The translations under genes and the position numbers were made by a program. A DNA stretch of 18,631 nucleotides from an uncultured Lysobacteraceae bacterium (GTDB lineage Bacteria; Pseudomonadota; Gammaproteobacteria; Xanthomonadales; Rhodanobacteraceae), in NCBI GenBank assembly GCA_946480705.1, contig CAMLLF010000008.1, positions 1 to 18,631 on the forward strand, written 5' to 3'. A model generated the notes under the pieces. It ran no database searches. It was given only the letters and a program-made list of their open reading frames with translations, and was not told where the DNA came from. The first letter of the stretch is position 1, and the number at the start of each line of letters is the position of its first letter. Shown piece by piece: positions 1-18,631 of this stretch.

Positions 1-810
1 CTGCACGCGCCGAGATGGGCCGAGCGCGCGGCCGACATCGGCGCAGATCGAGAAGCGGCGCAGGTCCACATCGGGCTGCTCTGCACGGTCGCAGACCGAA
101 AACAGCGTGTAGATCGGCGGCTGCAGCATCTGCGCCTGGATGAAGGCTGCCTGGAATTGCAGCTCATCGGCCGACCAGCCGGAGGCCGTACCCGGCGGTG
201 ACCAGACCGATTCCGGATGCCGCTTGGCCACGTCGACGAGCGCGCGCAGGTAGTCGGCGCGGTAATCGTCGAAGCGGCTGGCGGCGGCCATGCGCGCGAG
301 CGTCGAATCGACCGCGAGCGCGTCCTTGTTCTGCCAGGACTGATGCAGCGCCGGCAGCCAGGCCAAGCCATTGTCGGACTCCAGTCGCATCAAGGCGTCG
401 TAGTTCGCCGGCAGCAGCGCCGGCGCGCTGCAGCCGCCTTCGCCGCCCGGCATTGCCGTCGCGGCCATCCACTGCACGAGCGCGTCCTCCGGATCGGCTG
501 CCGCCGCGTTGCGCAGCAGCGCCGCGCGCTCGGCGCTCGACACCGCGCCACCGGGCGCATCGAGGTAGACGAACTGCGACGCGATCGCCCAGTCGCGCGG
601 CGCGGCGCTTTCGCGCAGGCTCGTGAACAGCTTCGTCGCGCGCGTCCTCGCATCGTCGAGCTGCTGGCGCACGTCGGGCGGCAGCGACGCCAGCAGCGAC
701 TCGGCGTCGAACTCGGCGGCGGCGGGCGCCGTGGTGTCGGCGCGACCCGTGCCGGCCGCGACGACGGCCAGGGCGATGGCAAGACTCAGGTGGCGGACGG
801 CAAGCAGCAT
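1..810 (-). CDS. Unrecognised exported protein, 3' end outside the window
   Basis: Frame open for 270 codons from an ATG at 810 to the left edge with no stop. GGAGA lies six bases upstream of the ATG, supporting this start. The N-terminus has a short Arg/His-containing stretch, a hydrophobic run rich in Ala, Leu and Val, then GTGRADTTAPA. This is a probable Sec signal peptide cleaved near residues 21-25, pointing to the periplasm or outside. The mature part is Ala/Leu/Asp-rich and mostly helical in character, with a segment around residues 90-115 (ERAALLRNAAAADPEDALVQW) shortened here to its flavour: it recalls helical-repeat (TPR-like) proteins, but no clear repeat is visible. I do not recognise the family. 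It follows the oxygenase gene after 131 bases on the same strand, so it may be a separate unit unrelated to peptide synthesis. The frame and start are well supported; the function is unknown. Confidence 0.8.
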   Translation of the reverse strand, partial: MLLAVRHLSLAIALAVVAAGTGRADTTAPAAAEFDAESLLASLPPDVRQQLDDARTRATKLFTSLRESAAPRDWAIASQFVYLDAPGGAVSSAERAALLRNAAAADPEDALVQWMAATAMPGGEGGCSAPALLPANYDALMRLESDNGLAWLPALHQSWQNKDALAVDSTLARMAAASRFDDYRADYLRALVDVAKRHPESVWSPPGTASGWSADELQFQAAFIQAQMLQPPIYTLFSVCDRAEQPDVDLRRFSICADVGRALGPSRRVQ

Positions 811-815
811 GGCGG

Positions 816-820
816 TCTCC
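816..820 (-). promoter_or_regulatory. Ribosome binding site of the exported protein
   Basis: GGAGA on the minus strand, five to six bases before the ATG at 810. It decides the start codon of the partial gene running off the left edge. Confidence 0.55.
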
Positions 821-904
821 AATGGCGTTCGGGAATCGCGACGACGGCAGTTCCGGCGTCGGCTGCGATGCCCACCGTCATTTGGCGCCGCGGATGATCA
901 TCGG

Positions 905-922
905 CGCTCGCTTTCGCGTGCG
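905..922. other. Small hairpin, GAAA loop, after the oxygenase gene
   Basis: On the minus strand CGC-A-CGC, GAAA, GCG-A-GCG gives two 3-bp stems separated by an A/A mismatch and closed by a GNRA-type loop. It lies 20 to 37 bases after the oxygenase stop. There is no T tract, so it is at best a weak RNA-stability or termination element. Confidence 0.25.
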
Positions 923-924
923 AT

Positions 925-938
925 CCCGATTCCCGATT
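925..938. repeat. Two tandem CCCGATT units
   Basis: Two exact 7-base copies sit directly next to each other, just downstream of the oxygenase stop codon, with a partial GAT before them. From general knowledge, short degenerate GATTCCC-type tandem repeats are common between genes in Xanthomonadaceae-like genomes. Here this is only a weak taxonomic hint. Confidence 0.5.
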
Positions 939-941
939 CGC

Positions 942-1625
942 CTAGGCCTCCGCATAGAGCATCGCCGCCGACTCGGTCATGCGCGGCACGTAGCCCGGCG
1001 TGGTGTAGGCGAGATTGATCGCGACGCGGCTCGCGTCGACGGTCAGCGGCGCGACGCGATGGGCCGTGGTGTCGGCCTTCAGCAGGTACGCGTCGCCGGC
1101 ACGCAGCGGCAGGCGGATCGGATTCTCCTCGAGCTGCGCGAGCGAGGTCGCGTTCGGCACCATCTCGGCATAGCCGCCGCCTTCGGCGCCCGGCGATTCC
1201 ATGATGATCACGAACGACAGCGGGTAGTCGTCGTAGTGCGCGCCGAACGTGTCGGAGCTCTGGCGCAGCTGGTTGATGACGTAGCGGTCGATGTCGTCGG
1301 TCAGCGGCAGCACGCGCTCGCCGACGATCTCGCTGAGGAAATCGAGCAGTTCCGGCGCGGTGTAGATCGCCGGGACCCACTGCGACAGCTGCTCGATCGT
1401 GTTGCCGTTGACGACGTTCATGCGGCGCGGCGAGTTGTCCATGCAGGCCATCAGGAAGTCGCGGCGCATCGAGCGCTGCAGCAACCGGTCGACGTCCTCG
1501 CGCAGCTGCGCGAAGAAGCCGCTTTCGACGAAGCCCGGAAACGCGACGTGATGCAGCCTGTGGTAGTGCGCGGCGAGCGCCGGCGTCTGCGCGGCGGAAG
1601 GATGGTAGAGATCGTTGCGGAACAT
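942..1625 (-). CDS. Fe(II)/2-oxoglutarate amino-acid oxygenase, BesD-like fold, predicted hydroxylase
   Basis: 227 residues, full length for a small 2OG oxygenase; ATG at 1625, TAG at 942. It probably hydroxylates a free amino acid using Fe(II), O2 and 2-oxoglutarate in the cytoplasm. Seen: an HxD iron-binding pair at H130-Y131-D132 (GAHYDDYPLSF), the distal His at H189 (DTTAHRVAPL), and R200 (SRVAINLAY) placed to bind 2-oxoglutarate. The context of these motifs (HxxDYP, GDAYLL, DTTxHR) resembles, from memory, the BesD family of lysine and ornithine halogenases. Those have Gly in place of the Asp to make room for chloride, whereas Asp132 here predicts hydroxylation. It lies 14 bases after the amidinotransferase with AGGTGA as ribosome binding site, and is the last gene of the NRPS operon. 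Inference: it hydroxylates a basic amino acid used as monomer or amidine acceptor. The oxygenase call is firm; subfamily and substrate are less so. Confidence 0.85.
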   Translation of the reverse strand: MFRNDLYHPSAAQTPALAAHYHRLHHVAFPGFVESGFFAQLREDVDRLLQRSMRRDFLMACMDNSPRRMNVVNGNTIEQLSQWVPAIYTAPELLDFLSEIVGERVLPLTDDIDRYVINQLRQSSDTFGAHYDDYPLSFVIIMESPGAEGGGYAEMVPNATSLAQLEENPIRLPLRAGDAYLLKADTTAHRVAPLTVDASRVAINLAYTTPGYVPRMTESAAMLYAEA

Positions 1626-1629
1626 GGCG

Positions 1630-1635
1630 TCACCT
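1630..1635 (-). promoter_or_regulatory. Ribosome binding site of the oxygenase gene
   Basis: AGGTGA on the minus strand, four bases before the ATG at 1625, inside the 14-base gap after the amidinotransferase stop. The spacing is short but it is the only purine-rich site there. Confidence 0.5.
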
Positions 1636-1639
1636 GGAT

Positions 1640-2752
1640 TCAGTCGAAATACGATTCGAGGCCGCCGCGGCGGCGCACGTCGAGCGTGCAGCAGTGGAAG
1701 CCGCCGCCGAAACGATTGAAGTTGATCAGCGAGTGCGGGATCGGCTCGAAACCCCAGCGCTCGAATGCGCGCAGCAGGCCTTCCTCGCTCGCCTCGACGA
1801 ACACGCGCTTCTCGTCGAGCATGAAGGTGTTCGCGACGATCCAGTCGCTGCACATCGAGAATCCGCCGAGTTCGAGCGCGGGTTTCGGCGCGATGAGTTT
1901 TTCCCAGCCGTCGAACATCGCCGGCAGTGCGTCGATGCGCTCGGGATTGATCAGTACCTTGCCCGGCGCGAGCGGCGTGAACGTCGCGTCGATGTGCATC
2001 GGATGCGTGTCGTTGACGGCGAGCGTGTGCACGCGATAGCCCTCGCCGAGATGGCGCTGCAGCCACGCAATGCCCAGCGCGTTCGTCACGTTGCTGCGCT
2101 GCGCGAAGATGTCGCGGCCGCAGCGCGCGAAATCCGCCGCGTCGAACAGCGGCTCGAATTCGCTGACGGCGTAGACCATGTCGTCCATCGACGTCGGGTG
2201 ACGGAATTCCGCGTTGTAGGCCGCGTCGCACAGTTCCGGCTTCGGCGCGGCGGTCCAGCGTGCGCCGCGGCGGAAATAATCCTTGAGCAGCGGACGGAAC
2301 GGATGCGCCTCGAAATAGCGGCTGCGCCAGGCCATCGGCGCTTCGATGATCTCGTCGCCGACGACGAGGAACGCATCGCGCGGCATCGCCGAATACAGGC
2401 TGCCGCGCGCGCGGAAGTGCGGCGTCGCGAACGGCACGGTCTGATCGGCCGCATCGGGCCGGCGCACGGTGACGCCGGCCCGTTCTAGCAGCGCGACGAA
2501 GCCGTCGAGTTCCTCGCGCGCGCGGTCGAGCATGTCCTGCGGAAAGCGCTCGCCGCCGTGGCGGCGGAAGAACGCCCAGGCGCTTTCGGGCATCGTCGAT
2601 TCCAGCGTGACGTGCCATTCCGGCACGACCGCGTCGTCGATGCGGCCGACGATGGTTTCCTCGAGCGGGTCCCATTCGTTGTGGGAATTGACGACCGCGG
2701 CCGCATCGAACGCGGCGTCGCGCGGGTATTCCAGCGTTTCAAGTTTTCCCAT
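1640..2752 (-). CDS. L-arginine:amine amidinotransferase (AGAT/StrB1/AmtA family)
   Basis: 370 residues, typical family length; ATG at 2752 with AAGGA nine bases upstream, TGA at 1640. The family moves the amidino group of L-arginine to an acceptor amine through a Cys-bound amidine, releasing ornithine; acceptors include glycine (AGAT), scyllo-inosamine (StrB1) and lysine (AmtA of phaseolotoxin synthesis, giving homoarginine). Seen: the nucleophilic Cys354 in GGGFHCCTLDVRRRG, the His253 motif HPMHIDATF, an Asp at 204 in the EPLFDAADF segment matching the catalytic Asp of AGAT, and the family motif DIFAQRSNVTN at 214-224. Cys355 replaces the Trp that I recall at this position in animal AGAT. 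Context: it lies between an MFS exporter and an amino-acid oxygenase in an NRPS operon, so it most likely makes a guanidino building block or tailors the peptide. The acceptor cannot be read from sequence; a basic amino acid such as lysine or its hydroxy form is my inference. Confidence 0.93.
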   Translation of the reverse strand: MGKLETLEYPRDAAFDAAAVVNSHNEWDPLEETIVGRIDDAVVPEWHVTLESTMPESAWAFFRRHGGERFPQDMLDRAREELDGFVALLERAGVTVRRPDAADQTVPFATPHFRARGSLYSAMPRDAFLVVGDEIIEAPMAWRSRYFEAHPFRPLLKDYFRRGARWTAAPKPELCDAAYNAEFRHPTSMDDMVYAVSEFEPLFDAADFARCGRDIFAQRSNVTNALGIAWLQRHLGEGYRVHTLAVNDTHPMHIDATFTPLAPGKVLINPERIDALPAMFDGWEKLIAPKPALELGGFSMCSDWIVANTFMLDEKRVFVEASEEGLLRAFERWGFEPIPHSLINFNRFGGGFHCCTLDVRRRGGLESYFD

Positions 2753-2761
2753 TGTGGTCGG

Positions 2762-2766
2762 TCCTT
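2762..2766 (-). promoter_or_regulatory. Ribosome binding site of the amidinotransferase gene
   Basis: AAGGA on the minus strand, nine bases before the ATG at 2752, in the 43-base gap after the MFS gene. It supports the chosen start. Confidence 0.6.
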
Positions 2767-2795
2767 GTCGAAGTGGGCCGGCGCGGCGCGCCGGG

Positions 2796-4117
2796 TCAGT
2801 CCTTGGCGCGCGCCGCGAGGCGGCGGTCGAGTTCGCGGCGGCCCGCGCTGCGCCACAGCGCCGCGGCCGACACCAGCAATCCGAGGCCGAGTACCGCGAT
2901 CAGCACGGCGGCGCCGGCACCCGGCCCGCGGCCGACGAGCGCCGCGATGGCGGTCGGCGCCTGCTGCAGCCAGGGCTGCAGCACGTGCTCGGCGAGCCAT
3001 GGCGCGCCGAGGCACGCGGGCGGCAGCAGCAATGCCGACAGCGCGCCGACCGCGGCGAACGCGCGGCCGCGCAGCGCGGGTTCGATCTCGCTCTGCCAGA
3101 CGCTGCGCACCGCAGCCGCGCCGAACTGGCTGCACGCATACAGCGCGAACAGCAGTGCGCCGGTCGCGAGTACGTGCGGCGCCATGCCGAGCGCGAGCAG
3201 CGACACGCCCATGCCGGCCTGCGCAACGACGACGAGCGCCGTGCTCGGGCGGCGGCGGTGGAACAACAGCAGCGCCCCGCCTGCAGCCATGCCGAGACCG
3301 CTGGCCGAGAGCAGCAGGCCGAGCGTGGCCGCGTCGTGGCGCAGCAGCACGAGCGGCGTCAGCAGCACCTGCAGCGCCGCCATCGCGAAGCCCGCGGCGA
3401 GCGCCGCAACCAGGAGCCCGCGCAGCGCGCGATCCCCGCGCAGACGCGTCCATCCCGCGCGGATTTCCTGCAGACGCGAGACCGCCGGCTCGTCGCGCGA
3501 CGCGGCAGCCGACTCGCGGATGCGCGCCGCCGCAAGGCAGGCGACGGCGACCGCGAACGTCGCGAGATCGATCGCGAGAATGCCGGCGAGTCCGGTCACC
3601 GCGACGAGCAGTCCGCCGGCGAGCGGCGCGAGCAGCGCGCTCGCGGCGAAGCCGGTCTCGATCAGCGCGTTCGCGCGCACGAGATCGCGTGGCGCAATCA
3701 AGGACGGTACCAGCGCGCGATAGGCGATCTGATGCGCCGTGGTCAGCACCGCGTTCGCGGCGACCAGCAGCACGATCTGCCAGAGCGCGAGCGTCGAGCC
3801 GAGCACGATCGCGAGCAGCATCATGGTCAGCAGCGCGGACGCCGCGTCGGCGGCCAGCATCAGCCGATGCCGCGCGACGCGGTCGCAGAGCATGCCGAGC
3901 CACGGCGCGGCGAGCGCGGCCGCGATCGCGTTGACGAACACCACGCTGCCGAACGCGAGCAGCGAGCGCGTCTCGCCGAACACCCAGACCGACAGCGCGA
4001 ACGTCGTCATGGCCGAACCGAACGCCGAGACGGTCTGACCGGCCCAGACGAGCAGGAACGCGCGCGCGGCGGGTTCGCGCCAGCGCGATCGCGACAATGC
4101 CGCTGCGGCCGGCGCGT

Positions 4118-4121
<4 letters not shown>
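2796..4121 (-). CDS. MFS exporter, EntS/MFS_3-like
   Basis: 441 residues, usual size for a 12-helix major facilitator. The ATG at 4121 overlaps the TGA of the large NRPS (ATGA, 4 bases), so translation is coupled; no separate ribosome binding site is visible. Seen: alternating hydrophobic segments across the whole length, with the first at about residues 20-45 (FLLVWAGQTVSAFGSAMTTF). The loop between helices 2 and 3 (GMLCDRVARHRLM, about 75-88) is the classical MFS motif G-x-x-x-D-R-x-x-R-R in degenerate form. A central cytoplasmic loop rich in Arg and Glu lies at about 200-230, and a basic C-terminal tail ends in RLAARAKD. The family includes EntS, which exports enterobactin, and exporters encoded directly after NRPS genes. 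Position within the operon suggests it exports the peptide made here, giving release and self-protection; this is inferred from context. Confidence 0.9.
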
Positions 4122-15702
<11,581 letters not shown>

Positions 15703-15706
<4 letters not shown>

Positions 15707-18631
15707 AGCTCGATCTCTTCGCGCGCGTCGTCGACGGCATGCGCGGCCTGCTGGATGGCGGCGGCTTCGCGCCGGGCGCAGACGACGATGTCGATGCAGG
15801 TCGCGAGCGCGGCAATCGTCGGCGTCTCGAATACCTGCCGCACCGGCAATGCGACGCCGCAGCGGTCGCGCACGCGCGCAAGCAGGCGCATGGCAAGCAG
15901 CGAGTTGCCGCCGAGCACGAAGAAATCGCTGTCGATGCCGACGCGTTCCTGGCCGACGACCGCGAGCCCGTACTTGGGCTCGGGATCGGTGACGGTGTGG
16001 CCGCCCGAGCAATTCGGTCCAGAGCGCTGCGAGCCAGGTTTCGGTCGGCGTGGCGGGCGCGCGATGGAACGCCTCGTCGGCGAACGACGGCGCCGAGAGT
16101 GCGCGCCGGTGGATCTTGCCGTTGTGCAGCGGCAGCGCGTCGAGCACGACGAACTGCGCCGGCACCGCGTGCGCGGGCAGGCTCGCGACGAGCATCGCGC
16201 GCAGTGCGTCGGCATCGATCGTCGTGCCGGATTCGGCGACGAGCCAGGCGACGAGCTGCTCGCCGGCCGCACCGACCGTGCGCACGCCGGCCGCGGCCTC
16301 GCGCACGCCCGGCAAGCGGCACAGCGCGGCTTCGACTTCGCCGAGTTCGAGGCGATGGCCGCGCAATTTGACCTGCGCGTCGACGCGGCCGAGGAAGTCG
16401 AGCACGCCGTCGTCGCGGTAGCGCGCGCGGTCGCCGCTGCGGTACATGCGCGCGCCGGGCGGGCCGAACGGATCGGGCAGGAACGCCGCGGCCGTCGTTG
16501 CGGGCTGGCCGCGGTAGCCGCGCGCGAGCCCTTCGCCGGCGATGTACAGCTCGCCGGGCAAGCCCGCCGGCAGCGGCTGCAGCGCCTCGTCGAGCACGTA
16601 CATGCGCCGGTTCGCGAACGGTCGGCCGATCGGCACGGTCGTGCCGTCCGCGTCGGCCGCGCAGTCGTGGCCGCTCGCGGTGATCGTCGTTTCGGTCGGC
16701 CCGTAGCCGTTGAGCAGCGGCACGCCGGCATACGGCGTGTGTCGCCAGGCGCGCAGCGCGTCGGCAGCCATCGCTTCGCCGCCGACCAGCACGAGACGCA
16801 GCCGCGGGTTCGCCGGCAGGTCGGCGCGGCCGCTCCACTCGCGCGCGAGCAGATGCCACAGCGCGGACGGCAGGTCGGCGACAGTGATGTCGAGTTCGAC
16901 GAGTTTTTCGGCGAAGCGGCGCGGTTCCCAGAGTTCGGCTTCTCGCGCGACGATGCAGGCGCCGGCGATCAGCGGCGGAAACAGCTGGTCGAGCGAGATG
17001 TCGAAGCCGAGCGCGGCGAAGTGCAGTACGCGGTCGTCGGCACGCAGGGCGTAAGCCTGCTCGACGCCGCGGCAGTGCTGCAGCAGCGCGCGATGATCGA
17101 CGGCCACGCCCTTGGGCCGGCCGCTCGAACCCGAGGTGTAGATCAGGTACGCGAGTTCGCTGCCGTGCCGCGGCGGCAGCGGTGCGAGGACGGGCAGCGG
17201 CTCGCCGCCGTCGATGTCGACGCGCAGCGTGGCGCCCGACGGGAGCAGTCCACCGCAGACGCCGGCCGTCGCCTGGTCCGTGAGCAGCACCGCAGCGCCG
17301 GCGTCGGCGAGCAGCTGCGCGAGGCGCGCCGGCGGCAGCTCGGGGTCGAGCGGCAGGTAGACCGCGCCGGCCTTCCACGCCGCGAGTATCGCGACGGGCA
17401 GTGCGCAGGAACGCTGCAGGCAGACGCCGACGACGGCTTCGCGCGCGAGACCGCCGTGACGCAGGCGCTGCGCGAGTCGCGCCGCACGGCGCTCGAGTTC
17501 GGCATAGCTCAATGCCTCGCCGGCCGCGACGTAGGCGACCGCGTCGGGACGCGCGCGCGCCTGCCGCGTGATCGCGTCGGGCACGCTGTCGTCGGCGAGC
17601 GCGAGCGAAGGACCACGCCACTGCGCCTGCCAGCGCGCGCCTTCGTCGCGGGCGACGAGCGGAAAGCGCGCGAGCGGCAGATCCGGCGACTGCAACGCGA
17701 CCTGCAGCAGATGAGCGTAGCCGCGCAGCCACGCGCGGATCGTCCCGCGCGACAACAGGTCGGTGTTGAATTCGAGTTCGCCGTGCAGGCCCCCGGCGTC
17801 CTGCGTGAGATCGAACGTCAGGTCGAACTGCGCGCTGCCGGAATCGGCGCGCAGCCGCTCGCTGCGCAGGCCCGGCAGGGCCAGCTCCGTCGCCGGCGCG
17901 TTCTGCAGCACGAACAGCACCTGGAACAGCGGCGTGTAGGCGAGGCTGCGCGGCGGGCGCAGCGCGTCGACCACGTGGTCGAACGGCACGTCCTGGTGCG
18001 CATACGCAGCCAGCGTCGTCTCGCGCACCTGTGCGAGCAGATCGCGGAACGTCAGCGCCGGCTCGACGCGGTTGCGCAGCACGAGCGTGTTGACGAAGAA
18101 GCCGATCAACGGCTCGAACTCGGCGCGCTGCCGGTTCGCGACGAGCGTGCCGACCGCGATGTCGTGTTCGCCGGTCAGTCGCGCGAGCAGCAGCTTGAAC
18201 GCCGCGAGTAACAGCATGAACAGCGTGACGCCCTCGCGCCGCGCGCAGGCCTGCAGCGCGTCGGCGAGCGCCGGCGGCACTCGTCGACGTCAGCGCATTG
18301 AGCCTGTCGGCGAGCGCCGGCGGCAGATCGAGGTATTCGCGCGCGCCGCGCTGCGCGAATTCGCGCGGGCGCGGCCGGTCGGCAGGGAGTTCGAGCAGCG
18401 GCGGCAAATCCGCGAGTTGCCGCCGCCAGTAGTCGAGCTGACGCTCGCGTTCGCCGGCAGCCAGCCACTCGCGCTGCCATGCGGCGTAGTCGGCGTACTG
18501 CAGCGGCAGCGGCGCCCATTCCGGTTGCCGTCCGGCCCGCAGCGCGGCATAGGCCTCGCGGAGTTCGGCGAACAGCACGCCGAGCGACCAGCCGTCGGAA
18601 ATGATGTGGTGCAGGCTCACGAGCAGCAGAT
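15703..18631 (-). CDS. C-terminal part of an upstream NRPS, frame broken twice
   Basis: The 5' end is outside the window; TGA at 15703-15705. In order: partial C domain starting at LHHIISDGWS (about 18620) and running to about 17640; A domain about 17610-16100 (YTSGSSGRPKG, LGFDISLDQLF, NGYGPTETTITAS, NGKIHRRAL); PCP about 15950-15770 (FFVLGGNSLLAM); tail DDAREEIEL. The frame changes at 18260-18325 and again at 15952-16003. Removing 46 and 52 bases respectively would restore one continuous NRPS reading. The pocket residues read DIDDLGGITK: Asp at 239 and 278 suggests a basic side chain. If the breaks are real, the protein would be truncated inside the C domain and the line inactive; if they are assembly errors, the gene is intact. 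The tail is an acidic-hydrophobic short linear motif for the TubC-type docking domain of the next protein. Confidence 0.88.
15714..15719 (-). promoter_or_regulatory. Ribosome binding site of the large NRPS, inside the upstream gene
   Basis: AAGAGA on the minus strand, seven bases before the GTG at 15706, lying within codons of the upstream NRPS. With the GTGA overlap it supports coupled translation and the GTG start. Confidence 0.45.
15952..16003 (-). other. Apparent 52-base insertion with frame change at the A-PCP linker
   Basis: Upstream of it the NRPS reads LAALWTELLG in one frame; downstream it reads QERVGIDSDFF in the next frame. Removing 15952-16003 joins these as ELLGQERVGIDSDFF, a normal PCP start. 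The extra stretch contains a perfect 7-bp inverted repeat with a 6-base loop (15963-15982). GCTCG recurs 43 bases apart, giving an alternative in-frame join. Exact borders are therefore uncertain. Confidence 0.75.
15963..15982. repeat. Perfect inverted repeat, 7-bp stem, 6-base loop
   Basis: CGAGCCC, then GTACTT, then GGGCTCG on the plus strand, inside the apparent insertion at the frame change. It could be a foldback or a template-switch point, or chance in GC-rich DNA. Confidence 0.6.
18260..18325 (-). repeat. 20-base direct repeat, 46-base period, causing a frame change
   Basis: TGCCGCCGGCGCTCGCCGAC (minus strand) occurs at 18325-18306 and again at 18279-18260, exactly 46 bases apart, with 26 unrelated bases between. 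Both copies encode PPALAD of the C domain, in different frames. Deleting one repeat unit of 46 bases restores LPPALADALQACARREG in one frame. It lies at the join between the two lobes of the C domain. Confidence 0.85.

Larger units (their letters stand above)
811..941. other. Intergenic gap, 131 bases, between oxygenase and exported protein
   Basis: Longest non-coding stretch in the window. It holds a tandem CCCGATT pair (925-938), a short GAAA-loop hairpin (905-922), the 10-base palindrome GATGATCATC (893-902) and the ribosome binding site at 816-820. I see no convincing -35/-10 promoter and no hairpin followed by a T run, so neither a terminator nor a promoter can be claimed. Confidence 0.6.

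Noticed and set aside
198..626. Small plus-strand open frames near the left end
   Set aside because: They oppose the exported-protein gene, which has a signal peptide and ribosome binding site. The plus-strand translations are Arg-rich and without motif.
905..922. Rho-independent terminator after the oxygenase gene
   Set aside because: The hairpin is short, has a mismatch and is not followed by T residues, so it is reported only as a hairpin.
942..1625. Halogenase function for the BesD-like protein
   Set aside because: The iron site has Asp132 (HYD). Known halogenases of this type have Gly or Ala there to admit chloride, so hydroxylation is the better prediction.
15707..18280. Reading the two synthetases as one 4720-codon gene starting at the GTG at 18280
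   Set aside because: That frame turns to Arg-rich noise between about 16000 and 15707, where the neighbouring frame encodes a clear PCP ending in a stop at 15703. The GTG at 18280 is inside a C domain. The TubC-type docking domain at 15706 marks a new protein.

Overview
The window is very GC-rich, with strong G/C preference at third codon positions. That produces long spurious open frames on both strands. Every gene I can support lies on the minus strand, so transcription runs from high to low coordinates. The codon usage, the gammaproteobacterial style of the synthetases and a short CCCGATT tandem repeat between genes suggest a member of the Lysobacterales/Xanthomonadales. That assignment is tentative, and another GC-rich proteobacterium is possible.

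The window is the 3' part of a non-ribosomal peptide synthetase (NRPS) operon. From right to left: (1) the end of an NRPS protein (18631 to 15703; C partial, A, PCP, acidic C-terminal tail), whose 5' end lies outside the window and whose reading frame is broken twice; (2) a 3862-residue NRPS (15706 to 4118) with the order TubC-type docking domain, C-A-PCP, C-A-PCP, C-A-PCP-E-TE; (3) an MFS exporter (4121 to 2796); (4) an L-arginine:X amidinotransferase (2752 to 1640); (5) a small Fe(II)/2-oxoglutarate oxygenase (1625 to 942) resembling the BesD amino-acid halogenase/hydroxylase family but with a hydroxylase-type HxD motif; (6) after a 131-base gap, the 5' part of an unrecognised, probably exported protein (810 to beyond 1). 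The first three genes overlap by 4 bases each (GTGA, ATGA) and the next two are 43 and 14 bases apart, so genes 1 to 5 look like one translationally coupled operon.

Reading the genes together: the two synthetases join through a SLiM/beta-hairpin docking pair and assemble at least four residues that are visible here. By specificity-pocket residues read by eye, the first visible A domain (DIDDLGGITK) has an acid-lined pocket suited to a basic side chain. The second and fourth codes (DGMYLGAVVK, DVGQIGAVMK) I do not recognise. The third A domain (DPRNFVFWAK) belongs to the fungal Lys2/aminoadipate type, which is unusual in a bacterial peptide assembly line. The last residue is predicted to be D (E domain) and is released by a type I thioesterase. 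The amidinotransferase and oxygenase could supply an unusual guanidino and/or hydroxylated basic amino acid, and the MFS protein could export the product. I do not recognise the cluster as one with a known product.

The main technical caution concerns the upstream NRPS. An apparent 46-base insertion near 18.3 kb and an apparent 52-base insertion near 15.98 kb each shift the frame by one base. They bracket one C-terminal C-domain lobe plus A domain. They may be assembly errors between similar modules, or real recombination scars or inactivation.
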